DNA from: Myripristis murdjan
Lineage: Eukaryota > Chordata > Actinopteri > Holocentriformes > Holocentridae
Direction of reading: 5' to 3'
NCBI RefSeq assembly: GCF_902150065.1
Contig: NC_044001.1
Location: 18,543,439 to 18,607,438, forward strand
Length of the DNA: 64,000 nucleotides
Both the position numbers and the translations under genes were made by a program. Shown piece after piece: positions 40,037-53,200 of this stretch (position 1 is its first letter; the number at the start of each line of letters is the position of its first letter). Below the pieces are notes generated by a model. It saw nothing but the letters and a program-made list of their open reading frames with translations. It ran no database searches and had not been told where the DNA came from.

Positions 40037-40518
40037 TGGGAGGTGGGCTGTCCAGTGTGCATCCTGCTTGTGTTCAAGTACTGCTAGCCTTACCCTGTAA
40101 TTAGTATTTTTTTAATTGCTTTTTTTTTTTAGTTTTTTTTTTTTTAGTGTTTACACTGTTACTTGGTCTTGGAGTTCCAAGACGTAACAAATGGAAAATC
40201 CCAATTTTCAATCTTAATAGGAGGCCATCTAAATATTTTTGTTCAAAAGTTTAAAAAAAATGCCAATATTCAAGCCTGTTCTTGATGTTTTTAATTAGAT
40301 AAATCCTCCTGAGATATGACTTTGAATTATGAAGGTAGGAATGAAGGTAACAATTGCATACATCGTATTGACATGATAACGAACTTAACTTTTTTTTCTG
40401 TCTTTGCTGTTGACAGCAGTGATGACAATGTAATATTTAGATAGATGTACCTGGCACTCCAAACAAGTAAAAAACAAACAAACAAACAAACAAAAAAAAC
40501 GGTCATTGTTATTGACTA

Positions 40519-40625
40519 AATAAAGACCCAAGATGTTTTGACTTTACTTTTAATTTATTTTTGTTTTGAGAATTTCCCTGCCTATGGAAGTTATATTTTT
40601 TCAGACGGTGGAAAAATTGAATAAA
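40519..40625 (+). terminator. angel1: angel1 poly(A) signals
   Basis: Two AATAAA hexamers (40519-40524 and 40620-40625) lie about 0.5-0.6 kb after the stop codon, and the second is followed by a GT/T-rich stretch (TGTTGTTGTTCC). The 3' UTR is about 40037-40650 and holds A- and T-runs only. Confidence 0.65.
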
Positions 40626-40649
40626 TGTTTTCCAGGTGACTCATTTATG

Positions 40650-40911
40650 TTGTTGTTCCTACCACTACACAAATCTTGTTTTGGGGCCAATCATGCCTTG
40701 GATGTGAAATGAGAACCTTTTTTTTTATATATACTTCTATCCTGGATATCTCAGTGTATACTATACATCATGTACCTTGTTAATCCTCCATTCCTCTCGT
40801 TCCCTGCTCACCCTGCCTGGCCCAGTGTTGAGACTGTGACCTGAATGTTGGCACTGTATCATCCCTCCCCTCTCACTCCACTCAGTTTGCCAGGAAGATG
40901 TCTGTGTCTGG

Positions 40912-40952
<41 letters not shown>

Positions 40953-42250
40953 TGATGCACGAATGAATAATTCATTTGGATAGTGGAGTGTTCATGCATG
41001 ACGAGGCTCAGTCAGGGAGCTTTGTGTATGCGTACGCTATAGAATGTCAGCTGAGGTGTTAGCAGCACTTATTTCACTCATCTCACTCATTCTTTGCAAT
41101 GTTGTGTGAATCAGGCCTCCCACCTATTGTGAAAATGAGTATTTTACCAGATGAAACAACTACTAGTGAAAACAGCTTGCGTGCAGCTTTATTCCCCTAT
41201 GGCATCAAACCCATGAGGCTAAAGGAAACGGGTCAGTGATCTTTAAGAAAAAAAAAAAAAAAAAAAAGGGCCTCGTTTGCCTTCTGTTTCTGTATGATGT
41301 AGGGATAACCTCCATCTGATACACCTCCATCTAATCCAATGGAGTAAATCACACCAATCTCTGCCTGCACATCTCCTGCTTTTAAAACATGTAATTTGTA
41401 CTAAACAGCCTGGACTCTGCTGCAATAAGCAGCAGTTTGTCGTCAGAGCTGCATCACCACCCCGGTTTGCTGCTGACTGGTTTTCATGAAACGCAGCAGC
41501 TGTTATAGTCCAGTCGGATATGATGCAGGATGTTGGCAGGCACTGGGGAGTGAAGCCTTGTTTGCAGACTGCAGCCCTGAGAGGTAGATGTCAGGATGCA
41601 TGGTCGTCAGCGCAGACACAACCAGCTTTGTACACTTGACTAGTATCGCCTATAACTCTACAGCAAACGAATGAATCAAACACTAGCGGTACACATTGTC
41701 AGTGGGTATAGTTTCAACCCTTCTTTTCAATTTCAAATGTCATAAAGCTTTGCCTTTTTTTTGTGTTTGTATATATGGATGTACTACAAAAAGAGAAATC
41801 AGTGTGATTGTTACTTGCAAATTAGAATTGTCCTGTTTGATGTGACTGGGAATTTTGCTTGCCGTCTTACTGTGAGTCCCAGTGGCACAAGCAGCCTAAT
41901 GCCTTCCCTTTTATAGTGTTGTTGGTGTTAAGTTTTTATTGTATACTCTTAGCAGGGGTAATGTTTGGAGAGCTCCTTAGTCCACTCTCATCATTGTCTC
42001 TCTCAGTGCCAGAGGCTGAGAACACGCTGGGCTCAACTTGAACCCTTTGCCTCGACTGGCCTCAAAGCATCATTTGAATACACTGTATCTAAGGGTTTCA
42101 CATTTGGTATTTGGTCCATTTATTTTATTTTGGGGGGCTCTTAAGAGAAATGGAGCTCCTCAAGCTCAGCCTAATCAATTTCATCACAAGGAAATCATAG
42201 AAATCTTTAGTCACAATGTTTGATCACAGGAAAAACAAAAACAAAGCATC
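40650..42250. other. angel1/vash1 tail-to-tail spacer
   Basis: About 1.6 kb with no recognisable gene. It holds a (TG)n microsatellite at about 40914-40949 and a poly(A) run near 41250. No exon-like open frame with family similarity was found on either strand. Confidence 0.6.
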
Positions 42251-42269
42251 GCAACATCCAAAGTGAGTC

Positions 42270-42275
42270 TTTATT
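42270..42275 (-). terminator. vash1: vash1 poly(A) signal
   Basis: AATAAA on the minus strand, about 1.39 kb after the vash1 stop codon. The AT-rich sequence 42250-43658 is therefore read as a long vash1 3' UTR. Confidence 0.6.
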
Positions 42276-43658
42276 GTGATACTGTAGATCAACAGCAGTC
42301 TTCTGGTATAAAATAAGTGTGTTTTAGAATATTGAAATGAAAACAGACGATACCTAGACTCAAAAATGTTGACTGTGGCAACATATTTCGAACAGTGCAT
42401 GGTAAATATTAAGTGGTCTTACTGGTGATCATCAGTACTGGAGGAGGTATAAAATGACAATCTCCAATTAAAAAATACAAAAGTGCTGTAAACAAATTTC
42501 TTGACATCTTGGCTAAAATGGAAAACAGTTGCTAGGATACCACTTAAGGCTAGTGAACAACTGGATAAAGTTGCTACAAATAAAAGTAAGAAACAATGTC
42601 TTATATAAAGCGGTTACATATAAAAAAACGGACTTCTCAGTGTCTCCCTTCGAGACCTAGGGACTAATCCAGAAAATGCAGATGAGGGCAGTCAGCTGCG
42701 TCGCCATCGTTCACCTTGACAACCGTCTCGGTTCAAGTGAAAGGTTTTATATTCAGTAGCCAGAGTATGTGTCTCCCATTTCTCAAAAAATCTCTCAAAA
42801 GATACACGTTGATGCTCATAAACTATACTTAACAGGTATTGTACAGTATCCCATATTCACTCATTATCTAAACACAGTATAATTGCATGCTTAACATGTT
42901 AACCTCTGTGTATTGGATCGCAATAATGTGCCGTACGAATTGTTTATTTCATGGCTAGTTGGGAGAGCAGAGATTGCACTGCTGAATGTTTAGTTAGGCA
43001 ATGAGAATAATGAATTGGACATAAAACTCCAGCTACTACTGCAGCATGTTTTTCTTTCCTTCTCATTGAATCTTCATACAAGGCACAAGGGTCGTGGTTT
43101 GCAAACTATTTTGTTACTACAAAAAGCAAGTGCTGACCAGCAGAGCTGAAAGTTTAAAATTACATTACATGTATTTGCACACTTACAGTACAACATGATG
43201 ACACAACTTGTACACAAGCCTCGTTAGAGTTCTTTTGGAGAACTAATAGTGACACCATGAAAACCTACGATATGTCCAGAACATTTACACTTGGTGGCTG
43301 TTTTGCTAAGCTTTGGAGAAGAGTCAGCTTTTACATACAGTTAGCAAAACTCTGCTTTAATATTAAAAAAATGTTTACAAATCACCAGGTTTCTGATCGC
43401 TTTCAGAATTTGGATGTATTTCAAGCACCAGTCATTATCCCGCACTCAGCTCCATAAAAGCTTTTTAACAATCTAGACACGTGTATGAATTTGTCTCGGG
43501 AGAGAAAAGTTGCTGGTGACCTATTCAACAGCAGGTCCTGTGAATAGATCAATCTGTACAATGGATGAAGCCTGAAACAACAATAAATCAATTGGTCACG
43601 TGAAACAATTGTCCTATACCCTTGCTGACGAGTCTCTTAACTTCACTGAATTTCCTCC

Positions 43659-45336
43659 TCAGACTCGAATCTGGTAACCGTTCATGTCCCCGGACGGTTT
43701 CTGTTCCAAAACCTTCTTCTCTGCAGAGGGACTGCAACAAACAAACATAAATGAGACATAAAGTGCAACTGCTGAACAAATTCGACTAATTTCTGAAACA
43801 ATTCTCTTTTGCCTCACATCATGGGATGTGAGGATAATTTCTGTCAAGAAATTATCCAATAAATAAATCATACCGTCTCTCAATGCGGCTGATCCTGCGT
43901 ATGGGACTGCTTGGGTTTCTGAGGGGTGAACCCATGCTGTTCCTCCTGTCTTTGGTGGGAGAGGGAGGTGCAGGCTTTCCTATCTGGAAAAAAAAAAGTT
44001 CACATTACTTCTAATGTGGGGCAAAACATACACTTGTGGCAAACGGAACACACAAGGGCATTTTGTCAGGAAGAGGATAAACACACATTCAGAAAAAAAA
44101 AAAAAACTTAATCATCATTTTAATCGCTTAAAAGCCTTACAAGGGTGGGTTTAACTGTGCTTACGGCCTCAGTGTACAGGAGGCACAGTGTTAATGGTGA
44201 AATCTGTCCAGGTCTGTAATGTGATTGTGTGTTCGGCCAACAGTGGAAAGCACTCTGTATGTAAGATCAGCCACTGATGGATGGAGGCAGCCACGCATGA
44301 AGCACAACAGAGCAGAGCAAAGCCATCACATTAGTTTTATTACGCACAGAGCTCAGCGTCAAGGCTGCTTTCATTAATCTTAGCAATGAGAGGCGATAAG
44401 AGATTCTCATTTGAGAACAATAGCCCCTCAAATAGCGGGTCAACTCTGTGTCACCTCACATAAAAGAACAGCAGGTCAAAAGAGGCAAAAACGCTAATAA
44501 GCGATTGAGAGGAACATTCCATCTGCAATCGCAGTTATCGCCATCTTTCCTCCAATGATTTAAAAAAAAGATATTAAAAATAAAGGGAAGAGAAGCTGCA
44601 TCCTAATATAATATAAGGCTTCAGAAATGTGTGTCAACTGCACAGACTGGGACTCAAAGCTACAAAATACTTCTGTTTTTTTTTTGTTTTTTTTTGTTTT
44701 TTTGGAAAATTACAGTAAATAAAAAATATATGTCCTATATTATCAGTCTGCATCTGTGTGTGAGCACGTGTATGCATGCCTAAATCACATCAACATGTTT
44801 TGGGTGTGTGTGTGAGTGTGTGTTGTACGGGTGTGGCCCACAGTGAGTTGGTTGTGGCTATCAGGGAACACACAGTAACAGTAACAAGCAGCAAGTAAAA
44901 AACAACAGTGAAGCTCAATGTGCAGCTGAAAAAAACAACAACTGAAAAACACAGTGAACATTGGCAGTGCTTTTTTTGAGGTAAAAAGCTGCCTAAGGCT
45001 GGGCAGTATGGACAAAATCCAACATCAAAATACCTTGGACTGAATACCTCAATATCAATATTGAGACAATATTATAGGGACGACTATTGGTGCTTTCATA
45101 AGATATTTACACACAAGAGATTTCTGATAAATCACCCATTAGTAATGCGGATATGATGACCAAACAGGTAGAGGCAAATCATGAAAAAGCTGTATTAGTC
45201 TAATAAGTCTATCTACTCTCATATCACAATATTGATATAACAGATATATTGCTGAACTGTAATTGTTTCTTTGATTTACCAGGTTACAAATTTGCCTTCA
45301 CTGATCAAGTCAATATTCAAGTAGCAATATTATAAC

Positions 45337-45385
<49 letters not shown>

Positions 45386-48300
45386 AATTGCATCCTTCCT
45401 GATTGTTTGCACTTTTATGATCGGCACACCATACCTTCAGTCTCATGTCTCGAGTATGTCTCTCCAGCTCCCTCCGAAGCTCCTCCTTGGACAGTTTGTC
45501 CACATCCAGGATGGAGTGCTTCCATTCAATCTGCTCCACACTGTGAGGGTCGTGGGAAACATACTGGCCGATCTTGACCTTGCGCAGGGTGTGCCAGTAG
45601 CCCCGGTACGCCCCGTCGAACTCCTGCACCAGGTCCATCAGTGTTCGGAACTCCAGGGGCTTGAACATGAGGTCCTCTCTGCGGCTGATGCCCAGTGCGC
45701 CGAAGCGCCCCCCGCTGTGAACTCCCAGCACAATGTGGTGGAAGTGGTTCCCTGAGAACTGAGTCTTAAAGCTGAGGGGGAAGCGCTCCACACCCGGCAT
45801 GTTGTTGGTGAGGTAACTGCCACAAGCTGGGTCAAGGACATGCACATTCAATCTCTTGCTCTTAAGTCTACTCTAATCGTATAATCCTGAATGCAACACT
45901 ACAATAGAAGCTCAACAAATAAATAACATAGCACAAAAAAACAAACGCTCTGCAATGCCACAGTGATACAATTGGCAGTATTTGTAAGAATGTTGGCAAG
46001 AGTGTCCAATCTAATCACCGAACGCTTGACTGTTCCTGTCATGCTGATGTTGTGGGCCATAATCCTACAAGACCATTTTGTTCTGCTAGATTTCATGAAG
46101 TCCTGGGAAAAATTCAGACAGAACTCTGCCAAAAACGCATTTCTCGTCCCATTAGCCGCCTAACATAAATCACCGTGGAAAAAAATATCAGTGTTTACAA
46201 TCATGAAATGGTGAGTAATATTAATGATGCACCCACCACACATTACAAATTCAAACCATCAAATGCCACAGAAATTTCCTCTGCTGGTGAAAAGATACAT
46301 TCCCAGGATCACTGCCTCCAGACATTTGATTGGCAGAGCCTCTCGTGTCATCTCCTTCGCAATGTCCATCAATCTGTGCAGAGCATTGGAATGAGAGAGC
46401 ATAACAGTCATTAATACATTACAGAGTGCAGAAGAAATGACATGAAGGACTGTTACTGATTTTTTGAAGGAAAAAAAAAGAACAACTAACATTTTCCATG
46501 AGCCATCAAAATAAAATCTCGGCTGCTAAATCTAATAAACTGAGGTCAGAAAAAGTGCATCCCAGGCCTCTGCTGGCAAGACAGATCCTGTGAGGCATGG
46601 ACATTAGTTCCTATTCACAAAGCTCTGGGCTACTGCAGAAATATACATGAACTGCACATCCAGTTCCCTTTACTTCAGTCAACATCAGAGATCAGCAGCA
46701 CAGGCCAGACCAGAGAAAATCAACAAATGTACTCATTGATGTCCTGTGTCTGCTGCCGTAGAACCCTGAGAGTCTCTCATCCTATTGCATGACATTTACA
46801 TCACTCCTACTGTTTCAAACAAGATCACCTACCAAGAAATATCAAAGAACAAGCCAAAAAAAAAGATATTGACAGTCACTCTGGAATTTTAAAAGGGCTG
46901 CTTACGCAGTAAGAGGCCGGCTCTTCTTAATCTCAAAAAACTGTGTTCCGGTGTGATTGTACCTGCAGGATAATGTTAAGTTCATCACATAAAACAGAGA
47001 AGGTGAAACTGTTCAGCTTTGGTAGAATGCCCCGCTGCATGCAATGGGGCAAAGAGACAACCACTTAAAGTGCTTTGTGATATTCATAGGATGCTGGTTA
47101 ATTATGGATGAATTCCTGCATTTACTGGAAATAATGCTGGTGCTTTATATAGAATGTAGTGTTCCACAGTGGCCTAGTTTCTCATGTTTGGCCCACATTT
47201 ATCAAAATATGCCAAAACACTGGGCCAAGTGAGTAAAACGCAGTGTCAAAGTATACTGGCACTGGCACTGCACTGGTGATATACTACTTATTCAGTCTCT
47301 AGTATTACAACTGCATATTCTCTTACTTCCATTTGTGTGTGATCAGCTATTAATTACCTGTATTGCCTGAGGGAACAAATCATGCAGTGTTTAAAGAATA
47401 TCTCTCTAGCTGTTAACAAGATGTTGTAGGGTTTACTTTTAGTCATCACATTCATCTAAACAGACTTCAAGTACTCTTAATAGCCAGCTATTCACTGGCA
47501 TCATCCACAGCTTTGTGGTGGCGACAGCTAACAAACCGTCTGTATCATAGTAGACGAAGGATACTGCAAATCCCTGATGTATTTCTGTATGGCTTCCAGG
47601 CGCTGTGGGATAGTGGTGGTAGGTTGGTATGTAGGCACACTCGGTACTGGAATCTGTGGGACAGAGGACACAAACATTAGTGTTATACAATCCCTATATT
47701 CACTGCAGCTGGAGAATGTCCTCCTGTTTGACCTCCAGGCTTCTCTCGATTCAGTGTAACTAATGGCAAGAGTGTCTTAATTGTTCTGCAGCCACATCTC
47801 ATGAGAATTACATTAATTGAATCTACGCTACCAGTTCTTGTAAGGCGAACATAAGCAGCATTTTGTTGCGCGCCTTGCACAACAGTACCCTGTAGCATGG
47901 AAATGTATGTGGTGGATTTGACAAAGCTGCAGATTGGCTACTGGCAGGCAGACCATTCATCATGCTCCACTAATGCAGTCAGTGGAAAAAAACAAACTCA
48001 CAGAAACAAGTAAAGGAAATATTCATGTGGGATCATATGGTAGCAAAGTGTCCAAGCAAACATTTGCCAATAACACAACACATGGCTGTGAATTGCTTCT
48101 CCAGTAAGTGTAAATTTCACATGAGTGGTGTGAAGTGCACAGTACTGAGCAAATTACTCTTATCACTGATAATCAGCTTTAACCAGTTGAGAATTTACAT
48201 ATACCCATAATTGCATCTAACAGATTTATTGAGACTGCTGAATGGATTTATGTATTAATTGACCCACTGAATTTTTTAATTTTGATAACAGATTGATTGT

Positions 48301-48857
48301 TTTAGTAAGTTATCAAACAAATATCCCAATCAGTTGCTGGTAAAATCTTCACAAATGCTTGCTTTTCTCCATTTCATTTTGTTATAAAATGAATATTTTT
48401 GCTCAAGCTAAGAAAACAATTACAACAAATATTGCTTTTGGCTCTGGTAACTTGTTAAGGGCATTCGTCTTTATGTTTTCACCTTTTATAGATTAAATGA
48501 TAGGTCAGTTAATCAAACAAATTATCGATATGTTAATCGACAAAAAAAAAAAAAAAAAAAAACGATCAGCTGCAGTTTCTGTGCACATGGCATATTGATC
48601 TATAGTGTCTATCTGGGAAAGCGCAGCAGTGTTACCTTGGGCAGGTCAGTTGCGCCCCGGATCCTCTTCCCCAAAGCTTCACCATTGGGGTGAATCCGGG
48701 CCACATGGCGCCACATCCTCTCCCAAGTCTCCTCATCAACCGGCAGGCCTCCCCTGTTGACGAAGAAGGGCACCCCTCCATCCCTCAGCTCTTCTTCACC
48801 TTCATCCTCCTGCTCCTCGTCCCTCTCCTCCACCGAGCCCGCCGTGGCCCGCAGCAT
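43659..48857 (-). CDS. vash1: Vasohibin-1, tubulin tyrosine carboxypeptidase (complete, 335 aa)
   Basis: Exons in transcript order: 48857-48636, 47653-47565, 46962-46906, 46373-46299, 45816-45435, 43983-43874, 43731-43659 (1008 nt, frame intact). VASH1 with SVBP removes the C-terminal tyrosine of alpha-tubulin and also acts as an anti-angiogenic factor. The N-terminus is acidic, then comes RDGGVPFFVNRGGLPVDEETW as in human. The transglutaminase-like Cys-His-Ser catalytic triad is present and correctly spaced: C140 (LPIKCLEAV), H175 (HHIVLGV), S192 (LGISRRED). These correspond to human C169, H204, S221. The C-terminus has the conserved basic tail and ends DMNGYQIRV. At 335 residues it is about 30 shorter than human (365), the loss being at the N-terminus. 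Intron 2 (47564-46963) has U12-type splice signals. The start ATG at 48857 is the first in frame in this exon. Confidence 0.95.
44995..45265. repeat. Decayed MITE-like repeat in vash1 intron 5
   Basis: Begins TAAGGCTGGGCAGTATGGAC and continues with short AT-rich words (TATCACAATATTGATATAAC, ATATATTGC), the pattern of a common fish MITE with GGGCTGGGC ends. The right terminal repeat is not clear. It is followed by a (GT)n tract at 45335-45380, about 55 bases past the exon donor at 45435. Confidence 0.45.
46963..47564 (-). other. vash1: Candidate U12-type (GT-AG) intron 2 of vash1
   Basis: The donor reads GTATCCTTC (one mismatch to the U12 GTATCCTTT consensus). Just before the acceptor CCTGCAG there is AACTTAAC, close to the U12 branch consensus TCCTTAAC, about 13 bases from the AG. 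No long polypyrimidine tract separates them. The intron interrupts a codon in phase 2 (Q of LQYNHTG). Confidence 0.75.
48240..48580. repeat. Decayed fish repeat (TTAATCGA type) in vash1 intron 1
   Basis: Contains scattered TAATTGACC, GATTGATTG, TTATCGATATGTTAATCGAC and, after an A run, ACGATCAGCTGCAG. These resemble a common teleost non-autonomous repeat. Terminal repeats are too decayed to define ends. Confidence 0.4.
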
Positions 48858-49942
48858 CCCCGCAGAGTCCTGGCACAGAAATGTCCTGACAGATGCCGTG
48901 TCCCTCTCACTGCTAATCTGCCTGCAGGTTTAAGAATGTTCCCACAGCAGATGACCAGCTCATCATATCCAACAGCAGATGCGCCCGGCAAAAGTCTTCA
49001 ACAGCGTTTAAAGTCAAATGCAGCGGTGTGTTTGAGGAGCAGACGACAATGAAATGAAAATCCGCTTCTCTTTTTTTAACAGGGAAGCAACCGCAACAGT
49101 GTATTTACAAAGATGCAAATACTGTCAAAATATTTAAGTATACTGTTTGAACTACAAGCAACAATAATACGGGAAATTTCGCGTCACCCCTCCGGCACTT
49201 CGGGATTAAACAATTTGAACTACAGTATGCAGCAGTAGGCTATTCAAGTGAATGGATAAACTAAGACAATGCGGTGATTTCACCGGAGCCTTGAGCCGTG
49301 CAGCCTATTCTGATGCAGATAATGTGAATGTGTAAGTACAATGTGAGTGCACAACAGCCTCGACTGAACCGTATCTGACGCTGTAACAGGATTGGAGCCT
49401 GTAGAAGACAAAGTATTAGAAATCCTTAATTCCCGGTACCGTTCTCCCAGAGGTCATTCACACCACAGATATCCAACAAATGAGTGATGTTGTCTCATCT
49501 CTCCGACACTCCTCCCTCGTTAGACTCAGTCAGCTCAGCTTGATGAGTCCAGATCATATTCTCCGGGTCACAGTTAATTGTTCATGTTGATGCTCTTGGC
49601 TTCAGTGACTGCGGGTTGGTTTCATGGCCAAAGAGCCGCTCAGACACTCCCAGACCGCCGCCGACTGCGCATGCTCGGGATTAGCGGATGACCTCAACCG
49701 TGACTAATGCTGCCTTCAAGTCCTCCTTGTAAGCTCCTGCTTCCCCGGTCGACATGCCATCCGATTAAGTGCTTTGTGTGGCAATAACAACAAAATGCAC
49801 ACCTTAGTAATAAAAGTGCCCCGCTTACGTTTTTGAATTTGGGAATCAAGAGTTATAATGATGCTTTGTGGTGTCACACTGAAGAAGGAAAAATCCGTAC
49901 CAAAGCAATATGATAACTAGGAGTCCAAATGAGACGTTTAAA

Positions 49943-49982
<40 letters not shown>

Positions 49983-50240
49983 AAAAATCATTATCATACT
50001 TGAATGTTCACAAGTTCCTTTTTGAGAATGTATATTTCAATAGCATGCATTGCAGGAAAAAAAATGAAAAACACATCCATCATAAGATAATGCGCTTAAA
50101 AACAACAACAACAACTGTTATAAGAGTAAAAGGGGTAAAACTGTCAAAGGGCGATTACAGTAAGTTGCTGAATTTCTGCACACATAAACTGACACATTTG
50201 CAATGTATGGCTGTTTGGAAAACAAAGTGAAGACAACATG
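48858..50240. promoter_or_regulatory. vash1 5' UTR/promoter and spacer to fcf1
   Basis: No coding gene is seen. The part next to vash1 is GC-moderate; near 49640-49760 it is CpG-bearing and has CTGCGCATGCTC (an NRF1-like word near 49664), a candidate vash1 promoter. A (GAAA)n microsatellite lies at 49945-49984. A transcription start cannot be fixed from the sequence. Confidence 0.4.
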
Positions 50241-50255
50241 CTCTGCAATAATTCA

Positions 50256-50261
50256 TTTATT
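50256..50261 (-). terminator. fcf1: fcf1 poly(A) signal
   Basis: AATAAA on the minus strand about 190 bp after the fcf1 stop codon, giving a short 3' UTR of about 50240-50450. Confidence 0.6.
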
Positions 50262-50450
50262 AAGTTCAAATGTGTTTGCACTCCAAATACAAAATGAATA
50301 ACGTTATTGTTATATTTAGGAAAAACACCAACAATTTGCATTTAAATTACATCCAACATCCTGTTCAAAACAAACTCCAAAACCTCTCAATATTGGCAAT
50401 ATACAGAAAAGGCAAATGATATTTACAGGTCCAGGTCAGTGGAAGAAACT

Positions 50451-53141
50451 TTAAAATCTTGGAGCACCATAGTCATCAGGCATCCGCTCAATATTGTACC
50501 TATAGTTAAAAACAACAACAACAACAAATATGAGGAAACAAATACCAAATTGACTGTTAATAAGTACATTACTGACCTCAAACTAAAACTTCTTCCTTGT
50601 TTTTTACTTCCACTGCACTGAAAACAGTGTTTATTTTTACCTGTGGTTTGAGATGTACATGATAGGGACTCCAGGGATCTTCCGGACTCTTCTCTTTAGG
50701 TCTCTGTCCACAGTAGCCAGGATGTAACATTTATGCTGTAAAAGATTTTTTCAACATTATATCTACACTCAGTGCCAAACTACACAAAATGTGATAAATG
50801 ACAAACATACTATTATGTTTTGACAAGGAGGGGCATGAGGCACACCAACTTGTCTAGATAGTAACTATCCTAAACTACTTTATTACATTACCATATGATA
50901 TATAGTCATATCATATGCCATATGATATGATTTGATGCATATTTCTGGAAACATGTCTATATCCATGCTACTTGCCACTGTAAACAAGCCCTGATCATGA
51001 GCACAGACAGCCATGGACATTTGCCCTTGTAAACTTTTTTGAACATGTCATTACCTCCATCTGGTAATCAGGCAATTTTTGCCTATTCCTTGTCTCAGTA
51101 TGCTCTGCTGCCATTATTATGCACACCCTACATTAAGGCTGAGTATGAAGAAATGGTGCTAATTAGGTACTGGTTCCTGATTGATTTTGAACCGAAATAC
51201 ATTGAGTGTTTGGACAAATAGCACTGCTGTCAGTTTTTATTGTAATTCACTGACACACTTCTCAGGAATTTCCTTTACAGGCAAGTATAATGACAGCAGA
51301 GACGTAGTTATGGCAATCAACATCATCTGTTTACATTCTGTGGATTTCAATCATGAGGGAGAGGTTAAAACGTTAAAAAATGTTGCCTAACTTTATAAAA
51401 GCAGATGGAGATATGGATTAATATGGAACATATGAAGGCAATTTAATTAAAATATGTTGAGTGCAAGCTGGCAACAACAGCACACTCATGAAACACCTGC
51501 AATCGCGGCACAGAGTTAATTTGAAACAGTGCAGTGCAGCTGACTCCTTAGGCAAAGTTCCTGCTGCAATGGATGGATGGATGTAATTTCTCAAAATTAC
51601 TAGCTGGTCCTCATCCAGTCAAGGCAACACATTTTATCAGAATAAGTGAGTAGAAAATTGTAAACTTGGGGAGTGGAGTGAAATAGTGACAGAACCTCAT
51701 CCCAGCAGCATATTAAAACCGCTCTCAATTTCCATCCATATACTGTATAATAGTGGTTCTATAGTATCATGTCTTATAAAAAGCCAATCCCTTTGCAGTG
51801 GGTTTCATTCTAAACTGCTACCACTTATAAGCCTGGGCCTTATGTGAAGATTTTACCTTATGTTTCCTGTGACTTAATAATACAATTTATTTAACATCAA
51901 ATTTTACTGTTTGTAAGCTCTTATTTAGTTAAAGATCTTAAAATAAGCTAATGACAGTAATAGCAAATAGCCAATTTGACAACGATATTAATCATTTTTA
52001 AGAGTGAAATTAAACTCTGTTGTCCTGTTCTTATCTGACAGGCAGTGAGAACTGCTTGTGCATAAAGACTAATTCTAGTTATTCATGTTTTTCTGCTGTA
52101 GAGAGAAGACATCTTGGTGCATGCTTTGCATGTTAAAAAAAGAAAAACGTATGTAATCACACAGGTATCATAAGGTATTATTATTATCATTATGCATTAT
52201 TACATTTTTCTTTGTTTTAAGAAGCAGAAACAATTTGGATTGCTGCTAAGTTTAGTTTACTGAAATAACACAAGAAATATTCATGACAATAATTTTACAA
52301 AAGATTTTATTATCCTAATTTGTTAAATCAAATTCCAATATTTTTACTAAATTGTAGTGTATACTGTCTTTAAGTATATCACACAGTGAAATTTCATACC
52401 TGAGTTACTCTTTGGACTAAACAGTCATCGGCATATGTTCCCTTGTGTGTGCATGGCAGGCGCTCGAACCGAGGATCCTTAGCTATCCTGCAAAAACAAC
52501 AAATACACAAATGTTGATCAACTTCAACAATTCAAAGAAGTGACTTTTTATAATCATCATACACTAGTAAGGTTAATTCCAGCAACATGTACCTGAGCGC
52601 GACTCTGTATTTCATTCCAAGTTTTTCAATCTCAGCCATAACACAGTCTGTGATACATGGAATACCTTTATGGAAGAAGATTGTGGTCAAATTGTGAAAC
52701 AGGTTCAACACATTTATCTTCCATGTTATTTATCTTCCTCATACTGCCACTTCATATTTAATGAGTACTCACATTTGGCGTACAGGCAATCCATCATTGA
52801 CTGAACAATGTCCAGTTTGGCCTTGATGGAAAAGTTGATGAAATTGGTATCAACCAGAATGTGGTAAGGTGGGCCGAGCTGAGTGTTGTACTGGAAGAAC
52901 AGACACGAAGGATGCTTGGTCCTGTGCAAAGAGTTAAAAGATATCAGCCATGGAACCAGGAGCCACCAGTCGTGACCAAATTCAAACTCTATTCTGGTCA
53001 ACTTACACTTCTCTCTGCTTGAGCTGTGAGGGATCTTTCTTCTTTTTTTCTTTTGCTTTGGCACGGTCCTTCTCTTTTCTGCAAAACAAACAAGGTGCTA
53101 TACAAACAAAACACTGGCATTCTCGTCTTTAAGGATACAGG

Positions 53142-53200
<59 letters not shown>

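Noticed and set aside
49910-50230. 106-codon frame containing a Lys/Glu repeat
   Set aside because: Its only notable content is the translated (GAAA)n microsatellite, and it lies in the vash1-fcf1 spacer.
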